Positions 1 through 12,851 of a stretch of 64,000 nt of DNA are shown here, piece after piece. The position numbers were made by a program, and so were the translations under genes. The DNA lies in the NCBI RefSeq assembly GCF_030269925.1, contig NC_085119.1, positions 7,601,001-7,665,000 of the forward strand, read 5' to 3'. The stretch is from Bombyx mori. Lineage: Eukaryota; Arthropoda; Insecta; Lepidoptera; Bombycidae. The notes under the pieces are model-generated. The model saw nothing but the letters and a program-made list of their open reading frames with translations. It was not told the DNA's origin and did no database searches. Within the stretch, counting starts at the first letter, position 1. Each line of letters opens with the position of its first letter.

Positions 1-29
1 CTAAGAACGGCTATCAGTAGGAATTCGTC

Positions 30-311
30 ATTTCGGATCCTCCCGATCCACCCGGTCACCGTTCTTGCTTGCGACGAAGGGTACCTACGGCGAGTAAATT
101 TACCCACAGATACAGCCCACTGAGTTTTGCGCCGTTTTTCTTCTCAGTGAGTCGCGTTTCCGATGATAGATGGGTTCCGTGGTAAATTCTGCGAAGCACT
201 GCCCTTGCTAGGTCTGGTGTTAACAACGTCCTCAGGTTATAACCCCGTGAGCTCACCTACTCATTCGTAGCATAGCCTAAAAGGTTACCAACTTACATTG
301 AAAAAAAAAAA
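30..311 (+). repeat. Bm1-like SINE copy (family B)
   Basis: It shares the block CACAGCCCACTGAG ... GATTCTGCGAAGCACTG ... CCCCGTGAGCTCACCTAC with eight other copies in the window and ends in an 11-base A run, so it is a retroposon in plus orientation. This copy is diverged. The family name is from memory. Confidence 0.7.
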
Positions 312-2357
312 GTAGGAATGTGCGGTTTCATCATTCGGTATTTTTGGGTAATAACCTTACTTAAACCCTATATTACTTTGTCCAGGAATGCACAGGAATG
401 AATTACAAATGTACATTTTCAGATTTTTAATTTACTTGAAATGGAATCTACATAAATGTGAAATTTATAGTTTATCTACCTGTATCTGCTTTTGTTACGG
501 ACGTGTTAGGTAGAGTCAATCGATTGCGATGAAGCTTTGAAGTTTGCACTTTACGAAACGCCCTGGTGTTGGTTTATTGAAGTAGCTACACACGTATGTA
601 AGTGCCGAGCGAATAGTCTATTTTCCATAATTTTTGATGGTAGGGCTTATTGTAAGCATGCACCGGTAATTACCACTGTTCTGCCTATCGCTGTTACGAA
701 GCAGTCATGTTTTGGGGTGTGAAGATAATGACAGTCGATGTGCAATATGATGTTTCAAGCATGTCTTAAGGTTGGTGATGGCATTTACATTGTGCTGCCT
801 GTTGGTGCCTTTAACGACTTAACATCAGATGGGCCCTGAGCTCATTCACCCAAAAATTCAATAAACAAAGGGGGTTTCTTGAATGGATAAATTTCTAAAA
901 ATTTAGAACGTTTTAGGGCTGTCACAGAAAAGCGGTTCGCCGGGTCTCACTAGTACTGTTAGTAAAGCTACACGCCTAAATACAAACTAAATAAATTTCT
1001 TTTTTTCTTTTATTTTTATTATTTTCTATATACTTAATGACAATAATAGCAATAAAACAGGTTTTAAAATAGTTTTCTAAATGTGGCTCTTTACTGTTTC
1101 CCAATGAGTTTTATATAAAATAATAACTAAAAAATAAATATTAAGAATCATGTACTAGACCATGTTTTAAAATTTACTAAATAATTTCACAAATTGTGAT
1201 TTATTTAGATGCACATTGCTAGGGCGTTTTGTGGTCTCCCACGTTAGGTATCACCCTGGTGCGTAGTTAGCCTCGGTGCAATTGTGTGATGCGATTTGAA
1301 AAATGGAACAAATGAAACGTCCAGGTATCAAGGTCGTCGCGTCTCATGCCTTTCTTTACTCAAAGAGATAATATTATACCGTACTTCATTTGAAGCTAGT
1401 TGATTGGTGAATTGGAGAGGGGTTGGCAAAGTTTAGTTTATATTAACGTAGGCTCGCTTTTATGTATGTTTAAACATGCTAATCAAAAGAACTTCAAACT
1501 TTATTTCAAAACCGTTTTCGTTCGAAAATCCGTTATTGAGGAATCTACACGGATACCTACAACTCTTTATTTACAAAATTGATTCAATCAACTTAAGCAA
1601 CCAATCCGCGGCAGTAAAATTTAATAAACAATGTAAAAAGCAAATAAAGTGCTAAATAGATCGAGTACTTGAATAACCTGAATATTTTCTCCACATACCT
1701 ACTCCGCATGAAAATTTGTAGGAAATGATGAGAGAAAATTCCATTGTTTAAACTGTAGTGTCACACTTTGAAGATATGTTTATTTGTAAAATTGTCACGT
1801 AAAAACTACTACTGGGCTAGTAGACATCGGATTTCCTTTCTCGTAATCATAAGATACAATATCGAAACGAGTTGGAATATTCTTCAAATAACGTAGCGTG
1901 CCGTGTATATTATTATCTATGGCTTAATATTAACTACAGGTGATGGCTGTAGTTAAAATAATTTGAGCTGCTGGTTAGTCTCACATCGTAACATTTAATT
2001 TTGAAAAAAGTTCCAAGAATTGAATTACTATGTTGTATTTGCTACTTTTACATAATAATTATAACAAAAATGAATTTAATGATAGACTATAAATCTAGAT
2101 TGTAAATACGATTATTTAACAGCTATAATATGGGTTTTAAAGTACTTCGAATTTTTAAATTCAATCGGCGAACACCTTTAGTGTCGTGAGAGATTGTTAA
2201 CTCTGAGCGCTAGCTGAATTTTACTTGTCTTACATTGCGTGCAGTGCAAAAAACCTAATTCAAATATAATTTTTCAATCACGATTTTATGTACCTGCATA
2301 ATATTTAAGTTTTTTTTGTAACAAACAGAACCAATTATTAGTTCCTATTTATTTCAG
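312..2357. other. Gene-free stretch upstream of the transporter exons
   Basis: AT-rich DNA with only short unconvincing ORFs. It is probably intron upstream of the first visible transporter exon. A GC-richer patch at 1210-1340 is unexplained. I see no transporter N-terminal exon here. Confidence 0.5.
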
Positions 2358-5300
2358 GGTGATGAAGAAAAGTCAAAAGCTCCTCTAAGTGAGGAAATTG
2401 AGCCGGAACGTGGTAACTGGACGGGACGGTTTGATTTCCTTTTGTCTTTATTGGGATACAGTGTCGGTTTAGGAAACGTGTGGCGGTTTCCTTATCTTTG
2501 CTACAATAATGGCGGAGGTAACAATAATAAGTATAAAAAACTAGTATTAGATCTACGATCAGATCTATGTATATAATGAAATGTGTATTTTACAGGTGCT
2601 TTTCTGATTCCATTTACGGTGATGCTCGTGATAGCTGGTCTGCCACTGATGTTTATGGAACTGTCTTTCGGTCAATATGCTGCTTTGGGTCCTGTTGCCG
2701 TTTACAACAAATTCTGTCCTCTCTTTCGAGGGCTTGGATACGGCATGGTCATTGTTTCTAGTATTGTCATGCTATATTACAATCTGATTATAGCTTGGAC
2801 AATATTTTACATGACTGTCTCATTTTCGAGTATATTCTATCAATTACCTTGGCAAAATTGCAAGGCTGAATGGAGTACAAAACGTACGTTCACATAAATT
2901 ATAAAAATGTGTTCTACAAAATGACAAAAACTTTAAGTTTCTCTTTGAATTTTTCTTCCCTAGATTGCTACTCTTATGAAGAAGCAGACGAATGCGAAGC
3001 TCAAAACGGAACGTACTATTTGAGACAATGTTTCAACCAGAGCTATTCAGTTTCACACAATATAACGGCCTTAGCCAAAACCGCGCTTAGAAGACCTCCA
3101 GCTGAAGAATACTTTACGTAAGATAGTCGCATTTGTCATCCTTTCAAAAAAGAAATTTATGTAACGTTTTAATAAAACTTTAAATGTTTTTAGGAACCAA
3201 GTGCTAGGTTTATCGAGTGGAATAGAGGAGACGGGCGAAATTCGTTTGGGAATGGCTATGTGTTTGTTAGCTGCTTGGGTGATTGTCTTTTTATGCCTGT
3301 GCAAAGGAGTGCAGTCTTCTGGCAAGGTTTGTTAAGTACCACCTTTTTAATTTTTATTTATTAGGTACGGAAATTAAGTTTTGTCGTTACTACAAATAAA
3401 CTTTATAATAATAATACAAAACTTCAATACTGACTAACAATTGTTTTTAACGATCAGAAACGAACTTAAGCTATGACCTCATTTTCATTTCCGAAGTTTC
3501 ACTTTTGCTGGAGTTTCAAGTTAATTGTTCGTTATTTAAACGATGAAGGAAGTTTACTTGTAGGGAAAAATGCAATTAGAGCAGCAATAAAGTGAGCACA
3601 AAATTAAAATATACGAATATACAATGTCTTGAATACAATTTAAACTCAATTGGTGTTATTTTTATTTAGGTTTTATGATTACACTACTTAGTCTGGCCAT
3701 AAATAGTGTTACAATTAAAAATAAACAAAATGTTACATTTGAATTTGGAATCTCTCATTTTTATATGATGCTCATTGAGTTTTCTCATTTTGGCGCCAAT
3801 ATATTGTACAATATTTTGCGATATTAAAATAGAGTGGGGTGATAAAGAGAACCGAATCGCTGTGATTGCATTACACAAAGTAGGTATGGAGCCAAATGCA
3901 ATTTTTAGCAACACTCGGCGCCAGGTCATTAAGCTCGGTCTACGCAGTCTTGGTTGGAAACGAACGTTTCGGACTTCATCAGAGCTGAAGACTGGCCGTC
4001 GTCTAGGCCCGATCTTAATCCGCTGGCTTATGTTTTATGGTCAGTTTTAGAGAGTACGGCTTGCTCTAAACGCCATGCTAATTTGGAGTCCCTAAAACAA
4101 TCCGTACGATTGGCAGTGAAAAATTTTCCCATGGAAAGAGTGCGTGCTTCTATTGATAACTGGCCTCAACGTTTAAAGGACTGTATTGCAGCCAATGGAG
4201 ACCACTTCGAATAAGCTTTTTATACTTTAAATTGTTTTATATTTATGTATTAAACTAACACACTGTAAAAGTAATAAATGTTATTTGCAATAGATTTTTT
4301 TTTTGTAACAGTATATATGGCCAGACTAAGTATATACCTACACGTATGGTTTTTAATAATTATTATGAGCGCTTAAAGGTACATACTTGACGAGTTTTTT
4401 TCATTTTAAGCGTTAATATTATTGACATTAATAAATCTGTAACTTGGTAAATATTAATAGACCCCGGTTTCAACCATTTTAAGGATTGAGTATTGACCGA
4501 ATGAATTCCTCATAAGACGGGTTCCGAAAATACGAAAATAAAAATATGGAAAAGTCAACAAATCGACCATTGTGAACACCCTGAACAGACTGCTAGATGT
4601 ATGAAGGAGGAACGTAAATCTGAATAAATGATATTTATAAATTAGTCTTATTTTGTTGAGTTTTGTTTGTGACACCGATCATTCGATTACCATTACGATT
4701 ACGATTAAGCGCCCAATCTGTCTATAAACTGTTAATATTAATTGAATTAAATTGTTTATTTGTCACAGGTGGTTTATTTTACTGCTCTGTTCCCATACGT
4801 GGTTTTGGTAATCCTATTTTTCCGAGGAGTGACATTACCTGGCGCAATTACTGGTATTCTATTTTACCTTACACCGGATTTTAGTCAGCTAGCCAATGCT
4901 CAGGTAACTAATAAAGTAATAAAATTTAATGAAATATATAACGTATGCGTTTAAAAATATAATAGTTTAAGCATTGTGTTTAATTTCTGTAGGTATGGGG
5001 AGATGCGGCTGTTCAAATATTTTTTGCATTAAGTCCAGCATGGGGTGGTCTGATCACACTTTCTTCATATAACAAATTCTCTAACAATTGCTATATGTGA
5101 GTACAACTGATTTCATGTAACATAATTTTTCTCATAAATCAATTATCTGGGAGTTTGTTCGATCATCGCGCAAAAGTTAAAGTACCTTCCGACTTTCATG
5201 GGTTTTTTAAAGCTGTCATCAGACTTAACGATTGATAAGTTTAAATTTCACGTCACTGATGGGAACCAAGAAGAAACCAATTTGAGGAGCTCCTTCAATA

Positions 5301-8300
5301 TGCGCATACAAATTTGTGGGAACACCCATATACTTATTATATAAATTTACTTATCTTAAATAAATTACATTCCACTGTGTCATAAACAATAACTGTTTAT
5401 TTTACAGAGATTCCCTAATAGTGGCCGTGTCGAACATAGCGACATCATTTTTTGCCGGTTTGGTAATATTCTCAGTAATCGGTTTTCTGGCACATGAGTT
5501 AAATGTGAGTGTAGATCGCGTGGTTGATCAGGGAGCAGGACTTGCCTTCATCGTCTATCCAGAGGTTGTGACAAGGCTGCCTATTTCACCGCTTTGGTCC
5601 ATTTTGTTTTTTGTTATGCTTTTGACCCTTGGACTGGATTCACAGGTAAGAAAAAATATACAAATTAAGAGAAACGTTTCAAAGCCGAAGCGAATCGTCG
5701 ATTCCGTTATTTAAATTATTTATTTATTACGTTTATAAACAGAGAACGATGTTAATTTCCCAAATGAAGCATAACTTTTCTGTTTTGTCAACTCACAATA
5801 TAAAGTTAAACAGACACTCCCCTTGTCACACGAGTTCATTGAATCCGCACGTCAGCTGATTTTATTCAATATTTTTCGGTTTTTGCGATTTTCGTGTTAG
5901 AATAAATTAAAATGGCATTAAAATCTGCCTTGGTTTTCTTACACCCTTAATTATGAGACAAATGGCCTATAATCAAAAATATAATATAATAGTGACTAAA
6001 TTACAATTTGCAATTTCAGTTTGCATTGATGGAAACCGTTACAACTGCCATATTAGACAGATTTCCCAACTTCCGCCAGAAAAAAGGCTGGGTAGTGTTT
6101 ATTGTTGCTGTTTTTGGATATCTAGGTGGACTCATCTTTACTACGAACGTAAGTAGTTTAGCTTAACTTAAGTAATTTTTATGGTTTTTATTCTTTAAAG
6201 CGAATTTGTCAAAATTAATTACAATTCCAAAACATATGCTGAGATGCCAGATGATCTCGTATCAACTATTTTAGCTATCGACATTTAGGTATTCGATTCT
6301 CAGTGTCTTTAGGTAGGTACTACTAATTTTCAGTCATTCTTCCTGGTACCTAATACTTCCCCTTATATTCTTAACACTTCTATCGATTTCTATCTAACCC
6401 TGAGCTTGACTTCTCGCGAGCAATAATATAAATACCAATTTCAGAGTGGTATGTACTGGCTGCAACTGATGGATAAATATGCTGCGAATTGGTCGGTCCT
6501 GATCATAGCCATTGGAGAATGCATTCTCATTGCTTGGATATATGGTGCGGAGAAATTCTGCGGGGATATTCAGCGTATGATTGGTCGTCAGTCCAAATTG
6601 TGGGTGTACTTTTGGAGCGCTATGTGGCGCATTATCACCCCCGCTGCATTGGTGGTATGTTATATAACTTGAATTATTCAATATTAATAATATTCTAGCA
6701 TTACGGTTTGAATGATAAGTCAGCGGGTAGTTCAAGACCACCTTAAGCCTAAACGCAAACTCTACCTTACCAGACAAAAGCCTCTACTTGTTTGTACCGT
6801 TTTGAAAAGTAGTACAGCATTTTTACAATATGAGTCGTCTATTATCAAAGGTGGCAATCTGTGCATTTGGACAAAAAAAATTTATTGATATGTCAATACA
6901 GATTGATTTGAATATAATCGTCTCCTTCAAAGAATACGGTTCAAAACCTGCATTAAATAAAGGTTAATAGTTAACCTGTTATTTATCTAAGATGTCGTTC
7001 CGAAGAGTTTTGTGACTGCCAATGGAATACAAAGTCAATAATTCGTTTTTCTGATTTACCAATCATTGTTCAAAAGTCAGATTGCCGGCTTTGATAATAG
7101 TCGACTCATATTATATTTTTACAATCTTTCGAGATTTTTGAGTTTTCGTATGTCAAAGTGAGTGGCGCTATTCTTGTTCGCTTGTAGCCACTACGGCAAC
7201 CAGCTAACATCGTGATGTGTATCGCCAAGGATATAATAAAAACAACGCTGAATTAATTGTCCATTTCATAACAAGAATATAAAAATTCAATGTTTAGATC
7301 TTCTGCAGTGTTATTGATGCCGGAGATGTGTATACGATCAGTAAGAAGTACCTACCACCAGATTCATGTATATTTTAACAAATTTTGGACTTGTTGTGGG
7401 TTGGAGAACCCCTGGGGCATAATGTTACTAATCAATTAGCCGAATTAATCAATTAGAATAAATTAACAGGTGAATTAATTTACAGTTCATCCTAGTGTTC
7501 AACTGGATTGAGTACAAGCCTGCTTCGTATGGGCACTATGTTTATCCAATGTGGGCCGATGCTGTGGGTTGGACATTGGGAGTGCTACCCGTCGTCGTCG
7601 TTGTGCTGATGGCTGTCGATCAGATTTGCAGTGGCCCTGATGATCTGACCATAATGGAGGTTTGTTAACATTTAACAAGTATAAGAATTCAACAACAGCT
7701 TTTTGGTGGTATTTACAATATTTAAAATTAAATATAATATCTTGTGTGTTGGTTGGTAATTACATAGTTTAAATGTTGGCGCGCTTGTCTAAAGTAAAAC
7801 TATACTAAAAATGATGTTCCACAAATGATTTCTTCGCGGCACCAATACGTAAGATGGTGTTTTTCGCCCGTTCACTTTTTCGCCGAATCCTCGCAGCGGG
7901 TCGTTAGTCCGTTCCAATGCTAGATGCACTGGCCAAGTAGCTCTTCTAGTGGCGTTCGCAAAGATGTTAGCAAACTCGAGCTAAAAGGCCCGATACAAAA
8001 ACCCTGTCATATTGTTTTATTGTTCGCTGGCGTTATGGATTAATCTAATGAAAATTAAAAACAGACTGATAGTTTAAAATTATTTTAAGTTTCGTTGTAT
8101 TAAGTTCGTTTTACTTGCAAATGCAAACTCGCAATCAGAATATGCCGTTTTGACGTTTCTTGCAAATATAACATAGAAGTAGTGTACACTATGTGTCCGT
8201 ACAATATGAGTGTGATAGTATATATGTACATATACAAAATATATAATTTAGATATGTATATAACATATGGTAATGATCGTCAAGACTCAATAGATCATCA

Positions 8301-11300
8301 AAGTTCAAAAATCAAAGTACCGATAATCGTAAAGCATGCTTGAATAAGCAAAACCTTGTAGGGGTAGGAATGCTAATAGCCAATAGCTTATACAAGAAAA
8401 TTTCCATAAAACCCATCCTTTGATGTTGATAGAAAGCACGAGTACTGGCACGACCGACTGAAGAATGGGGTCAAGCGGGTTCTACGGCAACGTGCTTGTC
8501 TACTCTGCGCGTTGAAACAGAGCTTTCTCCGCCAGTGCTGCTTCTGCACGGACGCCCTGTGTTAAGGGAGCGTGGTGCTTGACCCCCGCATCATCCGCTC
8601 ATCGCTAAGCGGAAGGTGATACAATTTTATCATTTTATAGGTTTAAAAGTATATAAACATGTGTGTCACTTTGTCTTCAGTGAGTTGCGATTCCGATCCA
8701 GAGGTAGGCTCAGCGAAGCACTGCTCTTGCTAGGCCAAGTGTTAGCAAGTTCTCTCAGACAGAGCTTTGTGAGCTCGCATATCAAACCGGCTAAACTTGA
8801 ATAGCCCCTGGAGGCTATCAGCGATTAGGCAAGGGGAAAAACATAGCTTAGTATCAGGTCACTGTGTTTTATCTGTCACCGATTATTTATTTAGAATGAA
8901 TATAACCCTTCATTAGACCAATATTCAGATATTACTGCGAACACAAGTATGCTTACAATCCATTTAATGCTCTTTAGAGTTTAATATTTTGCGAACAAAA
9001 AACCTAAAGTTTCAGATTTTTTCTCACTTTAATGCTTTTCTGATGCGTTGTATCAGAATCTTTCAGTGTTTTTCACTACAGTTGTTTAGATCCTAATTAC
9101 GGTTCAAATTGCCTAAATTTGTTCTTTTAAAAAAGATAGGCGTAATATAATTAAATAAGTAACATTCGTTTTGAAAGTGAGAACACTATGAGACAATTTT
9201 TTTAAAATATTGTCTTTTTTATAATGATTTAAAATGATAATATGTAGTTTGATATAAATATTTGATGAGATTGTTTATCAACTGCCCTATTTGGTGGTCC
9301 TTAATAATGAAATAGGAAGCATATTTTACTAGAGTATCATATGTTGACTTATATGGTCGCTGGCTTAGCTGAGTCGTTGGCTTGGCTTTGGCTGAGTAAT
9401 CGGAAGCACGTTGTATACCTGTATTTTTTTTGTTGCTTAGATGGGTGGACGAGCTCACAGCCCATCTGGTGTTAAGTGGTTACTGGAGCCTATAGACATC
9501 TTCTTGGCTTTTGTTTGGGCGAATAATGTTAAATTTTGACTGGAGCTGCTAGAATACACACTTCATCCACCTTGACATACGAATTCCAAGTCTCCAAGTG
9601 TGTAACGGGTCTCTTATCCTTCAAATCGGAACACATGATTGCTTCGCATTCAGTAGAGCTAGGCAGGGCGCTTGTACTTCTCTATGCGGGCACACAATAC
9701 CATCAGTTTTGACGTGAACTTGTATAGAAATCCTAACAACTAATTTAATTATATTATTTGCTTATTCCTTAGAAATCGCAAGATGGAGGTGACTCTACAT
9801 CTGTTACGAGTGCAGCAGAAAATGAGATAAAAAAGGCTGAAGTGTCAATAAAAACTAAGAGAAACTCTATCAAGAAAAAGGTACAGAATTTAAGTCATGA
9901 ATCTGATGATGCCGTTAACGAACCCTTACTTAGAAATGAATCAGATAACAATAGTCAAAGTGCCAAATTTATTCCCGCACCAAAAACAGAGAGTGCCAGT
10001 GATATCATACGTGATAAAAATTATATTTTTAATGACGCGAAAATGAAATTAACTGGTATTCAAAATAACACAAACGACTTTCCACCACATAAGCTGGACT
10101 GTACAGAAACGGCCCCTTTTCATAATCATATGAATACAAATGTTTTCAATAGCTTTGATCCTACTAGAAATGCTTCATTACCCAAAACTCAAATATTGGT
10201 TGAAATAGAGGGATGTAAGTCAATTCCGTATAACCCAAGCTCACTCATTTTTACAACGGCTAGAATACATAATGATAATAAATCTAAAAACTTGGAACCA
10301 GTACAGATGACAGCCGTGCCAATATTATCAACTATTGAAGTAAGCATGTCAAACAATAAGAAATCCAATGATACATTAAAAACTATGACTTCTACGGCGA
10401 ATACAAACGTAAAAGAAGAACAACAGAAAGCCGAACCTGATGCAGTGTGTCAAGGTATAATGACTAAGCCATCTGATACGAAAATACATCATAGTATTAA
10501 AGGTAATACTGCAGCAAACGGTAAAAACATTCTAAAATATGCTAAAAACTCGACAAACAATGTTTCGGTGAACCCTGAAGCAAAACTGTCACTAGAAAGT
10601 AAAATTGTCCCACAAACAGAGGATAAATCCCAACAAAATAAGACCACTTTATTAGGTGGAAGCGGCAAAAAAGACGGTAAAGGTTCAAAGGAAAATGAGT
10701 CGAGTAATAATTGTGAAAATATGAAAAAGAAAAATGTTAGCGAGAGTAAAGCAGATGACATTAAAAACTCAAAAAATAATAATACTTTAAATTCTGGAGA
10801 AAATAAAACGGATATATCAACAAAGCAAAATTTACAGAGTGTTAAATGTGGAATTTCTTCTTATAGCAACAAGTCATCCAAAGACACGGTGTCTGCAATA
10901 AAACAGTTACCAAGGCAGAAAACTGCCATTGTAGAAGATATTGATGATTTACCATGTAAAACAAAATCTGTAAAAACTGAAACTACTACTATCAGTGCTT
11001 CAAAAGAAACTACGAAAGTACCTGTTGATGTTATAAAGTCATCCAAAGGTTCGACGCAGCATAATGTCTCAATCATCAATGATCAAAATATTATAAAAAC
11101 AAGCGTTATTAATAGTCCAATTACAACAATCATCACTTCTACTACTTCGCCCAAGTCCTCTTCGGTAATTATAACGAAACCCGTTGCAGTTACAGCGCCT
11201 ATATCGACTATTTTAACACCAATTGCCTCCACGTCAAGACCTAAAATACCTTTAGATTCGAAACCAAGTTCCACACAGAATACTACGGTTGTGACAAAAA

Positions 11301-11671
11301 CAACCAGCAGCGGTCTGTGTATAAAATCAGAAACAAGTGTTTCTTCTCCAGCTGCAATAAATAATAAACCCATTGTTACCAATACGGTAAAATCGGATTC
11401 TGGTCTTAACAATTCGACGGCCTTAAAGAATGTTGTGAAATCACCACTAGCTAAAACTGCTTCGGTGAAAACACCAACAACCAATGTGAACAAAGTACCA
11501 TCAGCAATAAAATCAACAGTTTCAGTGAGTACGCCAAAATCACAAGCGCCAACGTCGACTGTAAATATGGCATTGACTTCAGCCAATAATATTTCCAAAT
11601 CAGAGACAAGTAAAAACAATGGGTCAAAACCTAACGAATTTAAAAAAGATGATAGAAGTTTTAATGTCTAA
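2358..11671 (+). CDS. SLC6 glycine-transporter-like protein with giant C-terminal tail (5'-partial)
   Basis: Exons read from splice signals with matching phases: 2358-2517, 2596-2883, 2964-3117, 3194-3326, 4769-4903, 4993-5096, 5408-5645, 6020-6148, 6445-6654, 7486-7659, 9773-11671 (1207 visible residues). The family couples uptake of amino-acid or amine transmitters to Na+ and Cl- at the plasma membrane. TM1 carries [12 protein letters not shown] (residues 36-47), TM3 has the YY pair, EL2 has a C-x8-C pair and three N-x-S/T sites, TM6 has [16 protein letters not shown], and TM8 ends LGLDSQ (399-404, Na2-site region). TM6-TM8 resemble glycine transporters (GlyT2-like) more than GABA or monoamine carriers. 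Residues 576-1207 form a Ser/Thr/Asn/Lys-rich tail from one exon. The first exon here opens in frame behind an acceptor, so the N-terminus lies upstream. Family assignment is firm; the substrate is inferred. Confidence 0.93.
3687..4330 (+). mobile_element. Internally deleted mariner-like transposon
   Basis: A 28-bp terminal inverted repeat (3687-3714 and 4303-4330, 26 of 28 matching, starting CTTAGTCTGGCCATA) is flanked on both sides by TA, the Tc1/mariner target duplication. The interior keeps the N-terminal helix-turn-helix scrap [18 protein letters not shown] and, in another frame, the C-terminal end [17 protein letters not shown] ... WPQRLKDC ... GDHFE (stop 4212-4214). The catalytic middle is missing, so it is not autonomous. 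The C-terminus resembles the mori/maT-type mariners. It sits in the intron between transporter exons 4 and 5. Confidence 0.9.
6831..7108 (+). mobile_element. 278-bp TA-targeted MITE, copy 1
   Basis: Ends form an imperfect inverted repeat of about 31 bp (TGAGTCGTCTATTATCAAAG ... and its complement), flanked by TA at 6829-6830 and 7109-7110. No coding capacity. It lies in the transporter intron between 6654 and 7486. Copies 2 and 3 have exactly the same length. Confidence 0.88.
8410..8565 (+). pseudogene. Unrecognised 51-codon coding-like remnant
   Basis: A GC-richer patch open from 8410 to a TAA at 8563-8565, reading ...[16 protein letters not shown]... and ending CCFCTDALC. No start codon or splice context. 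It could be a transposon fragment; I do not recognise it. Confidence 0.2.
8655..8835 (+). repeat. Bm1-like SINE copy (family B), partial
   Basis: Matches GATTCTGCGAAGCACTG-type and GTGAGCTC blocks of the family and ends with GAAAAA near 8838 after the AGGC motif. Diverged and 5'-truncated. Confidence 0.65.
9440..9712 (-). repeat. Family A SINE copy, diverged
   Basis: Carries GATGGGTGGACGAGCTCACAG and GTTAAGTGGTTACTGGAGCC near 9440-9490, then a strongly diverged body to ACCATCAGT. The poly-T side is at 9427, so the copy is on the minus strand. It ends just upstream of the tail-exon acceptor at 9772. Confidence 0.65.
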
Positions 11672-11858
11672 CATTTGCAGATTATTGTTTCAAACAATAA
11701 CATTTTAAAACCAAAGCTCAAATCAAAGTGCTAATTTCATTATTTGAGTTTTTTATTACTTAAAGTTTATACTATTTATTAAAATCTGTTTAAAGTACAA
11801 AATAATTTATCTAAAACGTAAGTTGCACACAGTTTTTTTGGACTTTTCTCAGTTTGCC

Positions 11859-11864
11859 AATAAA
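11859..11864 (+). terminator. Candidate poly(A) signal of the transporter gene
   Basis: AATAAA lies 188 bases after the stop codon at 11671. Further AATAAA matches occur downstream in this AT-rich DNA, so the end used is uncertain. Confidence 0.35.
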
Positions 11865-12851
11865 TAAGATGAAGCTCATTTAAGTTATAGTGTAAATAAT
11901 TAATCATAGGTAAGGTTTGGATTTTTAAAAAATATTTAAATTCCGACACGTGTCGAGACGACAAACCAAAAGAATATTAATGCCATGTGTCGATTAAACA
12001 CAAAGAAATGCACGAATATTAATTGCATCTTGCAATGGTTGTTTAGTGAATTTATCATATTTGCTCACGTTATAAACGGAATTGACATAAAATTTAGTAC
12101 CTACTCTGTCTTTTACAACAATAATTATATTATTATTAGGATTATTTGTTATGTCCATCCTATACATATGATTTGTGTATCGTTGCATAGCATATAAAAT
12201 TCTTCTGAAACAAGGTACATGTATGTTTTCTTTTTATTAAGTAGATTAGTGGTGCTAATTGTAAAACAATACTTTTCATAGACAATATTATATTTTCGAA
12301 ACAATTTTCAGATGATTTAATAAATCATCTCTTATATTGTCAATTTGTGCAATTATTTATTTGAATGAATTTAAATTTAAAAACAACACACTTGTTAACA
12401 AGTCCTTTTTTATGACGTAATATCTTTATTACGATAGGGTCTGTATAAAGCATAGAATACAATTTGAAGGTGAATAGTTTGCATTCAACTTACAAGCAAA
12501 AACAAATCTCTCTTAAACTTATCATATTCATTTCTATACTTTATGTACATACATACGTCTGCATAGTTATCAGATTTACACTATAAGAATTAGGAGCTCT
12601 CGTTTATCTGATCTTTTAAACCAGTGATTTAAAAGGGTATTAATTGGGTATTTACCAAAAACAATATTCGACTTTTTCCATTATAAACAATTGCTGAGAT
12701 ATTCATTTATATTATAAAGTCGAAAGAAACGCATTATAACATGATCTCAGAGGTTTCATTTAGTAGGGATGAGCTTTGTTATGCTTTGTGGCTTTTACAG
12801 CGGCTTGGCATTAAATATACCGTCAGTTCGTCTGTCTATCTAAATCAATAA

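Larger units (their letters stand above)
7660..9772 (+). other. Large last intron of the transporter gene
   Basis: It separates the last membrane-segment exon from the tail exon. It contains a Cys-containing ORF remnant (8410-8565), a Bm1-like SINE (8655-8835) and a diverged family A copy (9440-9712). The rest is AT-rich and unexplained. Confidence 0.8.

Noticed and set aside
6394..6777. 127-codon minus-strand ORF
   Set aside because: It overlaps a clear transporter exon (6445-6654) in antisense and has no domain content.
11083..11619. 178-codon minus-strand ORF opposite the transporter tail
   Set aside because: It is the complement of the Ser/Thr/Lys-rich tail exon; its Val/Thr/Leu-rich composition is what such a shadow frame produces.
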